Below the pieces are notes generated by a model. That model did not search any database, was not told the origin of the DNA, and saw nothing but the letters and a program-made list of their open reading frames with translations. A program made the position numbers and the translations under genes. A stretch of 64,000 nt of DNA from Rhizomys pruinosus (Eukaryota; Chordata; Mammalia; Rodentia; Spalacidae): assembly GCA_009823505.1 (NCBI GenBank), contig VZQC01002896.1:2397465-2461464 (forward strand), read 5' to 3'. This document shows positions 54,598 through 63,921 of this stretch, in pieces (the first letter of the stretch is position 1; each line of letters starts with the position of its first letter).

Positions 54598-54805
54598 GGG
54601 GGCTGGAGAGATGGCACTGACTGCTCTTGCAGAGGACCCGGGTTCGATCCCCAGAACCCACATGGCGGCTGAGAACCATCTTTAACTCCAGTTCCAGGGG
54701 AATCTGACACTCTCTTCTGACCTCCACGGCACTGCACGACACGGCACTGCACGACACGGGTACACAAACCTACCTGCAGACAGTACATTCATACACATAA
54801 AAAAT
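54598..54805 (+). mobile_element. B2 SINE with local duplication
   Basis: Forward B2 lacking part of the A box (GAGATGGCACTGACTGC). GGCACTGCACGACAC is duplicated in tandem near 54728-54757. Confidence 0.88.
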
Positions 54806-54881
54806 TAAAAAAAGTAAGGTTTCACAAGTACTTCATTTAACCTCACAGTAAGAGAACCTGTTCACATTAAAAGTTCATCTT

Positions 54882-55107
54882 GGGGCTGGAGAGATGGCCT
54901 AGTGGTTAAGAGTGCCGACTGCTCTTGCAGAGGACCTGGGTTTGATCCCCAGCACCCACATGGTGGCTGAAAACCGTCTGTGGCTCCAATCCAGGAGAAC
55001 TCCAGTTCCAGGGGAATCCGACACCCTCTTCTGACCTCCGTGGCATTGCACGACATGGGTGAACAGACCTGCATGCAGACAGTACATTCATACACATAAA
55101 GAATAAA
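54882..55107 (+). mobile_element. B2 SINE, 17-bp-duplication subfamily
   Basis: Forward B2 with TGGCCTAGTGG A box. Another B2 of the same type follows head-to-tail. Confidence 0.92.
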
Positions 55108-55112
55108 TAAAA

Positions 55113-55345
55113 TGGGCTGGAGAGATGGCCTAGAGGTTAAGAGCACTGACCGCTCTTACAGAGGACCCGGGTTCTATCCCCAGCACCCACATGGCAGCTG
55201 AGAACTGTCTGAAACTCCAATTCCAGGAGAACTCCAGCTCTAGGGGAATCCGACACCCTCTTCTGACCTCCACGGCATTGCACGACAAGGGTGCACAAAC
55301 TTGCATGCAGACAGTACACAGATACACATACAGAAATAAATAAAT
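55113..55345 (+). mobile_element. B2 SINE, 17-bp-duplication subfamily
   Basis: Forward B2. Its A-rich tail is interrupted by the B1 at 55347-55498 and resumes as AATAAATAAAATTAAA. Confidence 0.92.
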
Positions 55346-55346
55346 G

Positions 55347-55498
55347 CCGGGCGTGGTGGCGCACGCCTTTAATCCTAGCACTTGGGAGGCAGAGGCAGAG
55401 GCACTCGGATCTCTGTGAGTTTGAGGCCAGCCTGGTCTACAGAGTGAGTTCCAGGACAGCCAGAACTACAGGGAGAACCCCCCCCCCCAAAAAAAAAG
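55347..55498 (+). mobile_element. B1 SINE in a B2 tail
   Basis: Forward B1 with a duplicated GGCAGA unit and a run of C before its A tail. Confidence 0.9.
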
Positions 55499-55534
55499 AA
55501 TAAATAAAATTAAAAAAAATTAAAAAAAGGTTCA

Positions 55535-55655
55535 TCTTAAGCAGGCTGTGGTATCTGATACCTATAATCTCAGCACTAAGGAGGGGGAGACCAGAACAGG
55601 GTACACGGCAAGTTCCAGTGCTACGAAGTAAGACCGTATCTCAAAAACAAAACAA
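55535..55655 (+). mobile_element. Old B1-like SINE
   Basis: AGCAGGCTGTGGTATCTGAT ... ACCGTATCTCAAAAAC. Confidence 0.6.
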
Positions 55656-55839
55656 AACTGGCCACAAGAGAGGGAAATTTAGTCTGCTGGGCCTTGGACC
55701 TCTATGATGTGCCTAAGGTTACTAGAGAGAATTCAAAATTAATCCCAAAATGAAATACTTTTTAAGGGTCTGAGAGATGGCTCAAACTGGTAAAGGCACT
55801 TGCTGACAACCCTGTAGATCTGAGTTTGATCCTATTTAT

Positions 55840-56060
55840 TGATTGATTGATTTTTCGTATGTGTATGAATGTACTCTCTACATGCAGGTTTGTGCACCCG
55901 TGTCATACAATGCCTCGGGGGTCAGAAGAGGGTGTCGGATTCCCCTGGAACAGGAGTTAAAGATGGTTCTCTGCCACCATGTAGGTGCTAGGGATTGAAC
56001 CTGGGTCCTCTGCAAGAGCAGTTGGTGCTCTTAACCACTAGGCCATTATCTCCAGCCCCC
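55840..56060 (-). mobile_element. B2 SINE
   Basis: Reverse B2 (CGTATGTGTATGAATGTACT ... CATTATCTCCAGCCCC). Confidence 0.9.
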
Positions 56061-56069
56061 TGATCCTTT

Positions 56070-56270
56070 TTTAAATTTTTTATTTTTTATGTGCATGTAG
56101 GTTGGTGCACCCGTGACCTGCAATGCCTTGGAGGTCAGAAGAGGGAGTTGGATTCCCCTGGAACTGGAGTTAAAGACGGTTCTCAGCCGCTATGTGGGTA
56201 CTGGGAATCGAACCCGGGTCCTCTGTAAGAGCAGTTGGCACCCTTAACCACTGAGCCATCTCTCCAGCCC
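56070..56270 (-). mobile_element. B2 SINE
   Basis: Reverse B2 with a 3'-part deletion (TTTATGTGCATGTAGGTTGG), following another reverse B2. Confidence 0.9.
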
Positions 56271-56365
56271 CTGAGTTTGATACTTTTGACCCACACAAAA
56301 TGTAATCACAAGTTGTCCTCGGATCTCCACATATGTGCTTGTTTGTGCCCTGACATACATACACA

Positions 56366-56500
56366 ATTTTTTTTTTTTTTTTGGTCTTTTTGAGGCAGAG
56401 TCTCCCTGTAGCCCCAGCTATCCTGGAACTCACTATATAGACCTGGCTGGCCTCTGCCTCCCAAGCGCTAGGATTAAAGGTGTGCCCCACCATGCCTGGC
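56366..56500 (-). mobile_element. B1 SINE
   Basis: Reverse B1 with ~28 bp missing mid-element. ACATACACAATTTTT occurs on both sides. Confidence 0.88.
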
Positions 56501-56525
56501 ACATACACAATTTTTTAAAAAGGGG

Positions 56526-56735
56526 GTTGGGGCTGGAGAGACAGCTCATCAGTTTAGAGCACTGGCTGCTCTTGCAGAGGACATAGTTTGGATTCCAGTA
56601 CCCTCATTGTGGCTAACAACAGTCTGTAACTCCAGTTCCAAGGGATCTGACACCCTCTTCTGACACTGCCTGGAAAGGGTGCACTTACATACATACATAT
56701 ATAGCAGGTAGTACACACACACATAAAATGAAAAA
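56526..56735 (+). mobile_element. B2 SINE, older form
   Basis: GGGGCTGGAGAGACAGCTCA ... CACACACACATAAAATGAAA. Confidence 0.82.
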
Positions 56736-56756
56736 AAAAATTTTTTTTTAAAGAAT

Positions 56757-56935
56757 AGGGCTGGAGAGATGGCTCAGTAGTAAGAGCACTTGCTGATCTT
56801 CCAAAAGACCCGATCCCAGAACCCAGGTCAGGTGGATCCTGACCTCCTGTAACTTTGGCTCCATGGGACCTTCTTCTGGTTTCCAAATGCACTGGAAAAC
56901 AGGTGCCACACAATACACACAATAAAAATAAAAAA
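56757..56935 (+). mobile_element. B2/B3-like SINE, diverged
   Basis: GGGCTGGAGAGATGGCTCAG head, then TCCTGACCTCCTGTAACTTT and GTGCCACACAATACACACAA. Confidence 0.75.
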
Positions 56936-56955
56936 TTTAAAAAGAATACCTTTTA

Positions 56956-57184
56956 GGGGGCTGGAGAGATGGCCTAGCGGTTGGGAGCACCGACTGCTCT
57001 TGCAGAGGACCCGGGTTGGATCACCAGCACCCACATGGCAGCTGAGAACCGTCTTTGACTCCAGTCCCAGGGGAATCCGACGCCCTCTTCTGACCTCCAC
57101 AGCATTGCACGACACGGGTGCACAAACCTACATGCAGACAGTACATTCATACACATACAAGAATAAATTAAAAAAAAAATAAAA
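56956..57184 (+). mobile_element. B2 SINE, first of a four-SINE cluster
   Basis: Forward B2 without the 17-bp duplication. Target AAAGAATACCTTTTA (56941-56955) recurs as AAAGAATACATTTTA (57185-57199). Confidence 0.92.
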
Positions 57185-57198
57185 AAAGAATACATTTT

Positions 57199-57360
57199 AA
57201 TTTTTTTTTTTTTTTTAGTCTTTTCGAGACAGGGTCTCCTTGTAGCCCCAGCTGTCCTGGAACTCGCTCTGTAGACCAGGCTGGCCTTGAACTCACAAAG
57301 ATCCGCCTGCCTCTGCCTCCCAAGTGCTAGGATTAAAGGCGTGCGCCACCACGCCCGGCT
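57199..57360 (-). mobile_element. B1 SINE, second of the cluster
   Basis: Reverse B1 very close to the local consensus. AAGAATACATTTT at 57186-57198 and 57361-57373. Confidence 0.93.
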
Positions 57361-57373
57361 AAGAATACATTTT

Positions 57374-57619
57374 TTTTTAATTAATTTTTATTTATTTCTG
57401 TATGTGTATGAATGTACTGTCTGCATGCAAGTCTGTGCACCCGTGTCGTGCAATGCCGCGGAGGTCAGAAGAGGGTCTCGGATTCCCCTGGAACTGGAGT
57501 TCTCCTGGAATTGGAGTTTCAGACGGTTCTCGGCCGCCATGTGGGTGCTGGGGATCGAACCCGGGTCCTCTGTAAGAGCGGTCGGCGCTCTTAACCGCTA
57601 GGCCATCTCTCCAGCCCCT
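57374..57619 (-). mobile_element. B2 SINE, third of the cluster
   Basis: Reverse B2 of the 17-bp-duplication subfamily, young-looking. AAGAATACATTTT at 57361-57373 and 57620-57632. Confidence 0.95.
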
Positions 57620-57646
57620 AAGAATACATTTTAAAAGTTAGTGTTA

Positions 57647-57890
57647 GGGGTTGGAGAGATGGCCTAGCGGTTAAGAGCGCCGACCGCTCTTGCAGAGGAC
57701 CCGGGTTCGATCCCCAGCACCGACATGGCGGCCGAGAACCGTCTGAAACTCCAATTCCAGGAGAACTCCAGCTCCAGGGGAATCCGACGCCCACTTCTGA
57801 CCTCCGCGGCATTGCACTACACGGGTGCACAGACTTGCATGCAGACAGTACATTCGTACACATACAGAAATAAATAAAAAATTTTTTTAA
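57647..57890 (+). mobile_element. B2 SINE, fourth of the cluster
   Basis: Forward B2 of the same subfamily with perfect A box (TGGCCTAGCGG) and B box (GGTTCGATCCC). AAAAGTTAGTGTTA at 57633-57646 and 57891-57904. Confidence 0.95.
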
Positions 57891-57904
57891 AAAAGTTAGT
57901 GTTA

Positions 57905-58190
57905 GTGTTGCATACCTTTAATTCCAGCACTCAGAGGCAGGCAGATCTCTAAGAAATGAAGGCCAGGCTGGACTATGTATTAAGTTCCAGACCAAGTGAG
58001 GCTAAAAGGGAGATTGTCTCAAAAACAACGCCCCCCCCCAAATAAAAGTTAGAGAAACCAAGGTGGTGGGACACACCTGTAATGGCAGCAATCAGGAGGG
58101 TGTAACCAGAGGATCGGGAGTTCAAGGTCATCCTCAGCTGCACTTTGTGTTCAAGGCCAGCCTGGGTTATGTAGGATTCCTGGTTTAAAA
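57905..58190 (+). mobile_element. Two old B1-like SINEs
   Basis: 57905-58040 (TGCATACCTTTAATTCCAGC ... GATTGTCTCAAAAAC) and 58058-58190 (GGTGGTGGGACACACCTGTA ... CAGCCTGGGTTATGTAGG). Confidence 0.65.
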
Positions 58191-58937
58191 TAAAGCTGAA
58201 GGATTTCTACTAGATCGTATTGGTAAATCCAATGAAAAAGTAGTGGCTATCCCCCCCAAAAAGGGCCGACACTTTCAAGATAACGTCTAAGTTTTATGCA
58301 ACCCCGCTTCTGCTCAGTTTCACGTTATCTCCCCCCGTTCTTTCCAAGAAGCTAACCTTTTTGTCAGGACTCTAAGCCCTAAGAATACAGGCTTTCAGAC
58401 TTTGGGGTGAAGGCCGAATACAAGGAGAGGTGGTAGGTGGAGATGGGGACACAGCCTGAGTGTGGGAGCCTTGGACTCCGCGGGAGGCTGGGGAGAGGAG
58501 GGCGTGTCCGAGATGCGCGGCCTTCTAGCGCTGGGAGAAGGCAGGATGAAAAGGCGAGGGAGAGAAACGGAGGGAGAAGAAATACAGGGGCGAGCGGACG
58601 CGAGGCCCGGGCGGAGCGGCAGCTGCGCTCCCTCCCAGCCCGGAGGCCGAGGACTCGTCCGCTTCGAACGGCAGGTGGCGGAGGGCTCCGCAGGAGGAAG
58701 ACGCGTGTCCTCCGGGCCTCGGGCTGTTCCCCGGAGGTCGCCGAGGGCGGGGCAGCGGCCCCCCCAGCTCCCAGACCCGCCTACGACACTCGGCCCCCGG
58801 ACTTATTGTTCGGGGAGGCCGCGGGCGAGGCCCAGCTCGGCCCGGGTCGGGGGTTGCAGCCCGCCCCTGCCCGGGTCCGCGGCAGCTGCAGGCGCGCCGA
58901 CAGGCGGCGGGTAGGCAGCCGGTGCGTGTCTCTTTAA

Positions 58938-59207
58938 GGGGCTGGGCCGGCTGAGGCTGCAGGGCGGGTGGGGTGCGCGTCGCTCCCGGAGCGAGAGAGG
59001 GAGAGAGCGGCCGGCGGGCGGGCGGGCGCCGGAGGGAGGGAGCGAGCGAGCGAGCGGGCGGGCGAGCGGGCGAGCCAGTCAGCCAGCGACGCGGGCCGCC
59101 CCTGCCGCCGCCGGGATCGGACCTGCGGCCTCCTCCCCTCCGGTCCCCTCCCCCGCGTTGCCCTGCTGCGGGGAGGGGGCTCGCGTCGCCGCCTTCAGCC
59201 GCTCCTC
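58938..59207 (+). other. SETD2: Probable SETD2 5'UTR stretch without ATG
   Basis: No ATG in any frame between the TAA at 58935-58937 and the start codon at 59208, so a transcript starting here has no upstream ORF initiated by AUG. The frame leading into the start codon is open for 90 codons. The true 5' end is unknown. Confidence 0.6.
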
Positions 59208-59278
59208 ATGAAGCAGCTGCCCTCGCAGCCACCTCTGAAGATGGGGGATTTCTACGATCCCGAGCACCCAACCCCTGA
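59208..59278 (+). CDS. SETD2: SETD2 coding exon 1 (partial gene; continues beyond window)
   Basis: Encodes MKQLPSQPPLKMGDFYDPEH then PTPE, the conserved N-terminus of SETD2 (known mammalian form begins MKQLQPQPPPKMGDFYDPEH). SETD2 is the nuclear histone-lysine methyltransferase that trimethylates H3K36 co-transcriptionally through binding phosphorylated RNA polymerase II. The catalytic SET, AWS and SRI domains are in exons outside this window. The exon ends ...CCT GA at 59278, phase 2, before GTAAGT. Start chosen by homology: it is the first in-frame ATG, with a poor context (C at -3, A at +4). Only 23 full codons plus 2 bases are here. Confidence 0.95.
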
Positions 59279-60449
59279 GTAAGTCTCAGGTCCGCGGCCT
59301 CCTGGCTGTCGTGGGTCGCCCCAGCCTGCGCCGAGAGCGGTGCGTCCTGACGGGTGGCGGCGCGGGCCAGCGCGCGGAGTAACGGGCCCCAGGCGGCCCC
59401 GCGCGGCCGTGGCGCGGAGCAGGCCCGGCGCAGCCACCTCAGGCCTCCTCGCCGGCCTGGCCGGCCCGCGGCGAGGCCTGGTGTCGGTACCGCTGCTCGC
59501 ATTGGCGCGGCAGTTGGGCCGGCCCGGTGGGGGATGGGCAGCCTCGGCCTTCGCTGCCGTTGCCGCGTCTCCACTCCAGCCCCGGCCTTGGGCGCTCCCC
59601 GCAGGCTCCTCGCCGGCTCACCGCGGTACACCCAGACCTCAGTGCAAACCACGGTGCCCAGTCTGAGAAGCTGCCGAGGCCAAGACCGGTGAGAGGGCGC
59701 CGGCGAGCGTAGGCCGGAGAATCCCCGGGCTCTGGTGGAAGCTCGGCCCGTCGCCCGGCCTACCGGCGACGGCAGCTCCGACCGGAAGGGCCTAGCACGC
59801 GTCGCTCTGCTGGGATCCACGGAGGGTCGGCGTTGCATTCTTGCTTTTTTTTTTTTTTTTCTATCTTGGGAACTCGATCCTGTCCCAGACGTGTTTCTGG
59901 CTTCACGTTCTGCGCCTTTGGCACTTGGTTTTGTAATGGTGGCGAGGTCTGTGTAGCCCCGTTGTTGAGGTGACACCAGTTTTGTTTTTCACCTGAAAGT
60001 GAAAACCTGACACATACTTTTTTTTTTCCCCTCACAGATTATGAGGCTTGAGCACTTTGGGACACTATTTCCTAGGTAACAGGATCCTCTTACCTACATG
60101 GACGACTTTTTACTGGTTGTGAAGACTTAAAGAAAACAAACCCTAGAATTTGAATATTCTCCAAAGAGGTGGTTTTGTGAACTGGAATGTAGTTTTTTTT
60201 CCAATAGTTCCTTTGGAAAAGGACTTTTTGACAATTTTTCTTGACTGCAGTATCAGATACCTCAGATAGCTCGGGGAAGCTTCCACTCCAGACGGGTCTG
60301 GTGGTCCACACCTGTGATCCAAGCTCCCAGCTGAGTTAGCATTGTGGGCAGTTTAGTGAGAGGGTTTCAGAACAACACAAGTAAACAAAAACTTCCATGC
60401 CAGACACTGAAGTCAGTTCTTTTTCCCTAAGCCCTCACAAGATCATTGC

Positions 60450-60575
60450 TTTTGTTTTTTAGCCAAGTTTGACCACGTTGCCCAAGATGGTCTGGAATTT
60501 GCCTCAAACCTGGGATCCTTCTGCCTCAGCCTCCAGAATGCTGGATTACATGTGTGGGCATATCTGACTTGAAAA
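60450..60575 (-). mobile_element. Old B1/proto-B1 SINE
   Basis: GCCAAGTTTGACCACGTTGC, CTTCTGCCTCAGCCTCC and ATGCTGGATTACATGTGTGG resemble a reverse 7SL-derived monomer. Confidence 0.65.
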
Positions 60576-60894
60576 GTCATTCTTTAATTCCATTTGCTGG
60601 TATTGATGTCTTCACTTTAGGAGTATACAAAATTCACTTAAAAGTTAACGTTTATAGGGATTTTTTAGTGAAACTGTTAAACTTTCATGAGTAAAGTGGT
60701 ATCCAAGAGCTTTGCTCTCTTGACACATATTTTTGGAATCCTTTAACAAATCTTTTCACCTTGGTCCGGAAATATCTGGCTCTTGATAGCTCTTAGGTAT
60801 TGTAACACAAACGTTTTTTGCTGGAGTGTTGTCTCCGCACAAAAAGCAAAATCATTATGTTGCCTTAAAAGTTGTAAAGCTTTATTGGGAGAAT

Positions 60895-61055
60895 TTTTCT
60901 TGTGTTTTGAGATGAGGTCTTATTGTGTAGCTCTGACTGGTCTTGAATTTGCTGTGTAGACCAGGATACCAGGATGGCCTTGAACTCGCAGAGATCCCCC
61001 TGCCTCTGCCTCCCAAGTGCTGGGAATTAAAGGTGTGCTCCACCAGGCTGGCTAT
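60895..61055 (-). mobile_element. B1 SINE
   Basis: Reverse B1 (TTGAGATGAGGTCTTATTGTG ... GGTGTGCTCCACCAGGCTGG). Confidence 0.85.
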
Positions 61056-61659
61056 TGGGGAGAATTTTGACAGTCTAGTTTCAAAAGCCTATGTGGCTTG
61101 ATTTTGCCTTCAGCTGCCCTCGGCATTTAGTTGAGACTATACTTGGCAGACGCTCTTGATATCTAGACCATTTCTGTGAAGACAGTCTTTATGTTGCCTT
61201 TATAAAACAAAAATCTTGAATTAGTAAGTCAACATGGCTTTACCCTTCCATGGATTCTTGGCCATGGATTAAAATTTTAATAAGATTGCTTTGAAGCAGT
61301 CTAATAGCAAAGTTCATGTTACAGGTTTTTGGTTCGAGATTTGAAAAACCTCAAAAGATATTTGTATTATGATTCAATAAATGATGATTGAGCACTTACC
61401 TTGTACAAAGTACCATGCTAGCTCCATGAACAGGCAAGCTTTGCTTTCAGTTCCTTTTACCATGGTGCTTGAAGTCTTGAAGCTTAAAGGGCTATTATCC
61501 TTTCACTTTCTGAGGGAAAACAGTTTTTTCATAAGACACAAGAAAATGGACTCAAGTGTATCTTTAGTGTGCAAGTGAGGAAGAATGTTTGATTTGCATA
61601 AGATCTTGGGGGTTTTGTTTTTACTGCTTTTCTGGCTCTACTGCTTCAGACTTTTTATA

Positions 61660-61899
61660 ATTTTTTTTTAATTTTTATTTATTTATTTATTTTTATGTGC
61701 ATGAATGTACTGTCTGCGCACCCGTGTCGTGCGATGCCTCGGAGGTCAGAAGAGGGTCTCGGATTCCCCCGGAACTGGAGTTCTCCTGGAACTGGAGTCA
61801 CAGACGGTTCTCAGCCGCCATGTGGGTGCTGGGGATCGAACCCGGGTCCTCTGCAAGAGCGGTCAGCGCTCTTAACCGCTAGGCCATCCCTCCAGCCCC
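61660..61899 (-). mobile_element. B2 SINE, 17-bp-duplication subfamily
   Basis: Reverse B2 in SETD2 intron 1, antisense to the gene. TGCTTCAGACTTTTTA stands on both sides (near 61643 and 61899), a long target duplication. Confidence 0.93.
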
Positions 61900-62164
61900 T
61901 GCTTCAGACTTTTTAATAGTGATCAAGTTAGTTCTGACACACATGTATATTTTTCTTCCTGTTCATTAACATTTGTGGGATGTTGTAAAGAATTACATGT
62001 TTTCTTTCCTAATACTGGAAGGACTGAAGGAGATCTTGGTAGGGATCCTGAACGATATCACTTGTTTTGCACATGAAGAAAATGAAGCCTGGCCAAGAAA
62101 ATGAGAAGGAAGTAGTAGCAGATCCTGTGAGGAAGTATTTAAAATGTGGACCAAGGAAGAGAAC

Positions 62165-62315
62165 ATGACAGACCTGGATTTGAACACTAGTCTAATAACC
62201 TTGCACAAATGACTTCATCTCTGAATCTGGGTTTTCTCATCTTGGAAATAGATATCCTAGTGGTAGCAACTCACTGGGGCTTTGGAAAGGATTGAATGAG
62301 TTAATTCATGGACAG
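62165..62315 (+). mobile_element. MIR SINE
   Basis: GACCTGGATTTGAACACTAG, CTTGCACAAATGACTTCATC, CTGGGTTTTCTCATCTTGG and GGATTGAATGAGTTAAT follow the whole MIR consensus in order. Confidence 0.8.
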
Positions 62316-62382
62316 CCAGAGTATGGTATGTGTAAGTACTTTCAGTTGGGGTCATTAGAGGAAAAATTAAGAGGCACGATTT

Positions 62383-62537
62383 TTTTTTTGGGGTCTTTTT
62401 GAGACACGGTCTCCCTGTAGTCCCAGCTGTCCTGGAACTCAACTCTGTAGAGCAGACTGTCCTGGAAGTCACAAAGATCTGCCTGCCTCTGCCTCCCAAG
62501 TGCTAGGATTAAAGGCGTGCGCCACCACCCCAGCTAA
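62383..62537 (-). mobile_element. B1 SINE
   Basis: Reverse B1 with a small duplication of the TCCTGGAACTC block. Flanked by AAGAGGCACGATTT and AAGAGGTATGATTT. Confidence 0.9.
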
Positions 62538-62790
62538 GAGGTATGATTTAAGATAAGATAAAAGATAAGTTGGGTTTAAGTTGGTGGTGGTGGTGGCGGT
62601 GGGGAAGCATGCTTGTGAAGTGGGAATGAGCAAGTGTCCTCTTTAGATTTTGGATAGTTTGCTATAATTTGAAAAAGAAAAGTTGAGGGTAAAACGTAAA
62701 TCCACTTTGGCTGGGGCAGGCGCCGGAGCATGATGGTCTGTATTTGTCTTCTACTTACTCTTAATTAGATGCAGGTGTGGGGGCCTTGGC

Positions 62791-62819
62791 TTTTTTTTTT
62801 TTTTTTTTTTTTTTTTTTG
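62791..62819. repeat. Poly(T) tract
   Basis: About 28 T residues without an attached SINE body. 62820-63440 holds no recognised feature. Confidence 0.85.
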
Positions 62820-63446
62820 GGTATAGAGGACCTTGTATTTCAGGTGAAATGGTTGGGATCATTTTAGTAACTGCATTAAGGGTCCATTATAGTGCAGAGG
62901 CAGGTGTTGAGGGCACTGTAAATTACATCTAGTCAGAGTATTCAAGGACCTTTCATTATGAGGGAGACAAGCACACTTTACAGTGATAAAAGGTATTTGA
63001 ACACAGGCATATATATCTTTATTGAAGATAGACACTGTAGGAGTCATTGATACACAAGACAAAAATTTGCCCTTGTGATTTTTACATCTCAAATGAGGGT
63101 AATAAAGAGTAAATTATGTAGAATGGTCAAAGGCAAAATGTCTTGGAAAATTGCATAAGGTATGGGTGATTTGCTGTTGTCGAGGAAGAGGTTGCAAAAA
63201 AATTCGGGTAAACCTGTAAGCCTCCTTGGGAGAGTAATGGGCAGAGAGACATGAAGCAGTAGCTATAAGCATCATAATTCAAGCAGAGGGAATAGTTGCA
63301 AAGTGCTGAGGCAGGACTATGAGTTCTGTTCATTCAGTATAGCTAAAACAGAATGGGCAAGAGTGATAATAAATTGGTTCACAGTGGGAGGCGGTGTAGA
63401 TTTCATAAAGCCTTGTAGAGCTATTCTAAAGACTTAGCTGGAGGTT

Positions 63447-63580
63447 TTTTTATTTTTATTTTTTGAGAGGGGAGGCTTGCTATGTAGCCCAGGCTGGCCC
63501 TGAATTTTTGAGCTCAGGTGATTTCCCTTACTCAGCTTCCTAGTAGCTGGGACTGCAGGTGCACCCCATTGTGCTTGACT
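63447..63580 (-). mobile_element. Old B1/proto-B1 SINE
   Basis: CTTGCTATGTAGCCCAGGCTG and TAGTAGCTGGGACTGCAGG mark a reverse 7SL-derived monomer. Confidence 0.75.
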
Positions 63581-63921
63581 GCTGTGAGTTTTAATCAGGA
63601 ATGATATGATTTACTTTCAGCTTCAGAAGAATCACTCAGACTGAAGAGAGAAACAATACTGGAAGCCTAGAGACTTGTAAAGAAGCTGGTAATTCAGAAG
63701 AGAGTTGCTGGTGGCTTATACCAAGGTGGTAAAAGAAGAGTATCAGAAATAGATGAATTCTCAGTGTATTTTGAATATTAAACTAATGATTTGTTGATCA
63801 CATGGGGCATATGAGAGAAGCCAAGGATGAATGAGTCTTTTTAGATTTTTGGTGTGAGCAGTTAGAAATTTGCCATCCACTAAGATAGGGATGAAAGAGC
63901 AAGCTGGGGGATTAATAGTTC

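Larger units (their letters stand above)
55765..56360 (+). mobile_element. B3-like SINE split by two reverse B2s
   Basis: Head at 55765-55833 (GAGAGATGGCTCAAACTGGT) and body at 56270-56360 (TCACAAGTTGTCCTCGGATC). CTGAGTTTGAT is present at both edges. Confidence 0.75.
58400..59850. promoter_or_regulatory. SETD2: CpG island promoter of SETD2
   Basis: The composition changes sharply to GC-rich with many CpGs and no SINEs, spanning the first SETD2 exon. GGGCGGG-type Sp1 boxes at 58962 and about 59011-59030, a (GAGC)n/(GGGC)n tract at 59040-59075, an ETS-like CCGGAAG at about 59778 and ATTGGCGCGG at about 59500 are visible. No TATA box is placed upstream of the exon. The transcription start is not determinable by eye; it likely lies between about 58.7 and 59.1 kb. 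Confidence 0.85.

Noticed and set aside
57655..57730. tRNA-like sequence with good A and B boxes
   Set aside because: This is the tRNA-derived head of a B2 SINE; there is no complete cloverleaf or acceptor stem.
58437..58937. 166-codon plus-strand open frame upstream of SETD2
   Set aside because: GC-rich by-product of the island, no recognisable protein, and overlapping alternative frames are equally long.
59206..59976. 256-codon minus-strand open frame across the SETD2 exon
   Set aside because: It lies in CpG-island DNA where stops are rare, is Arg/Ala/Pro-rich without a domain, and overlaps a confirmed exon on the other strand.
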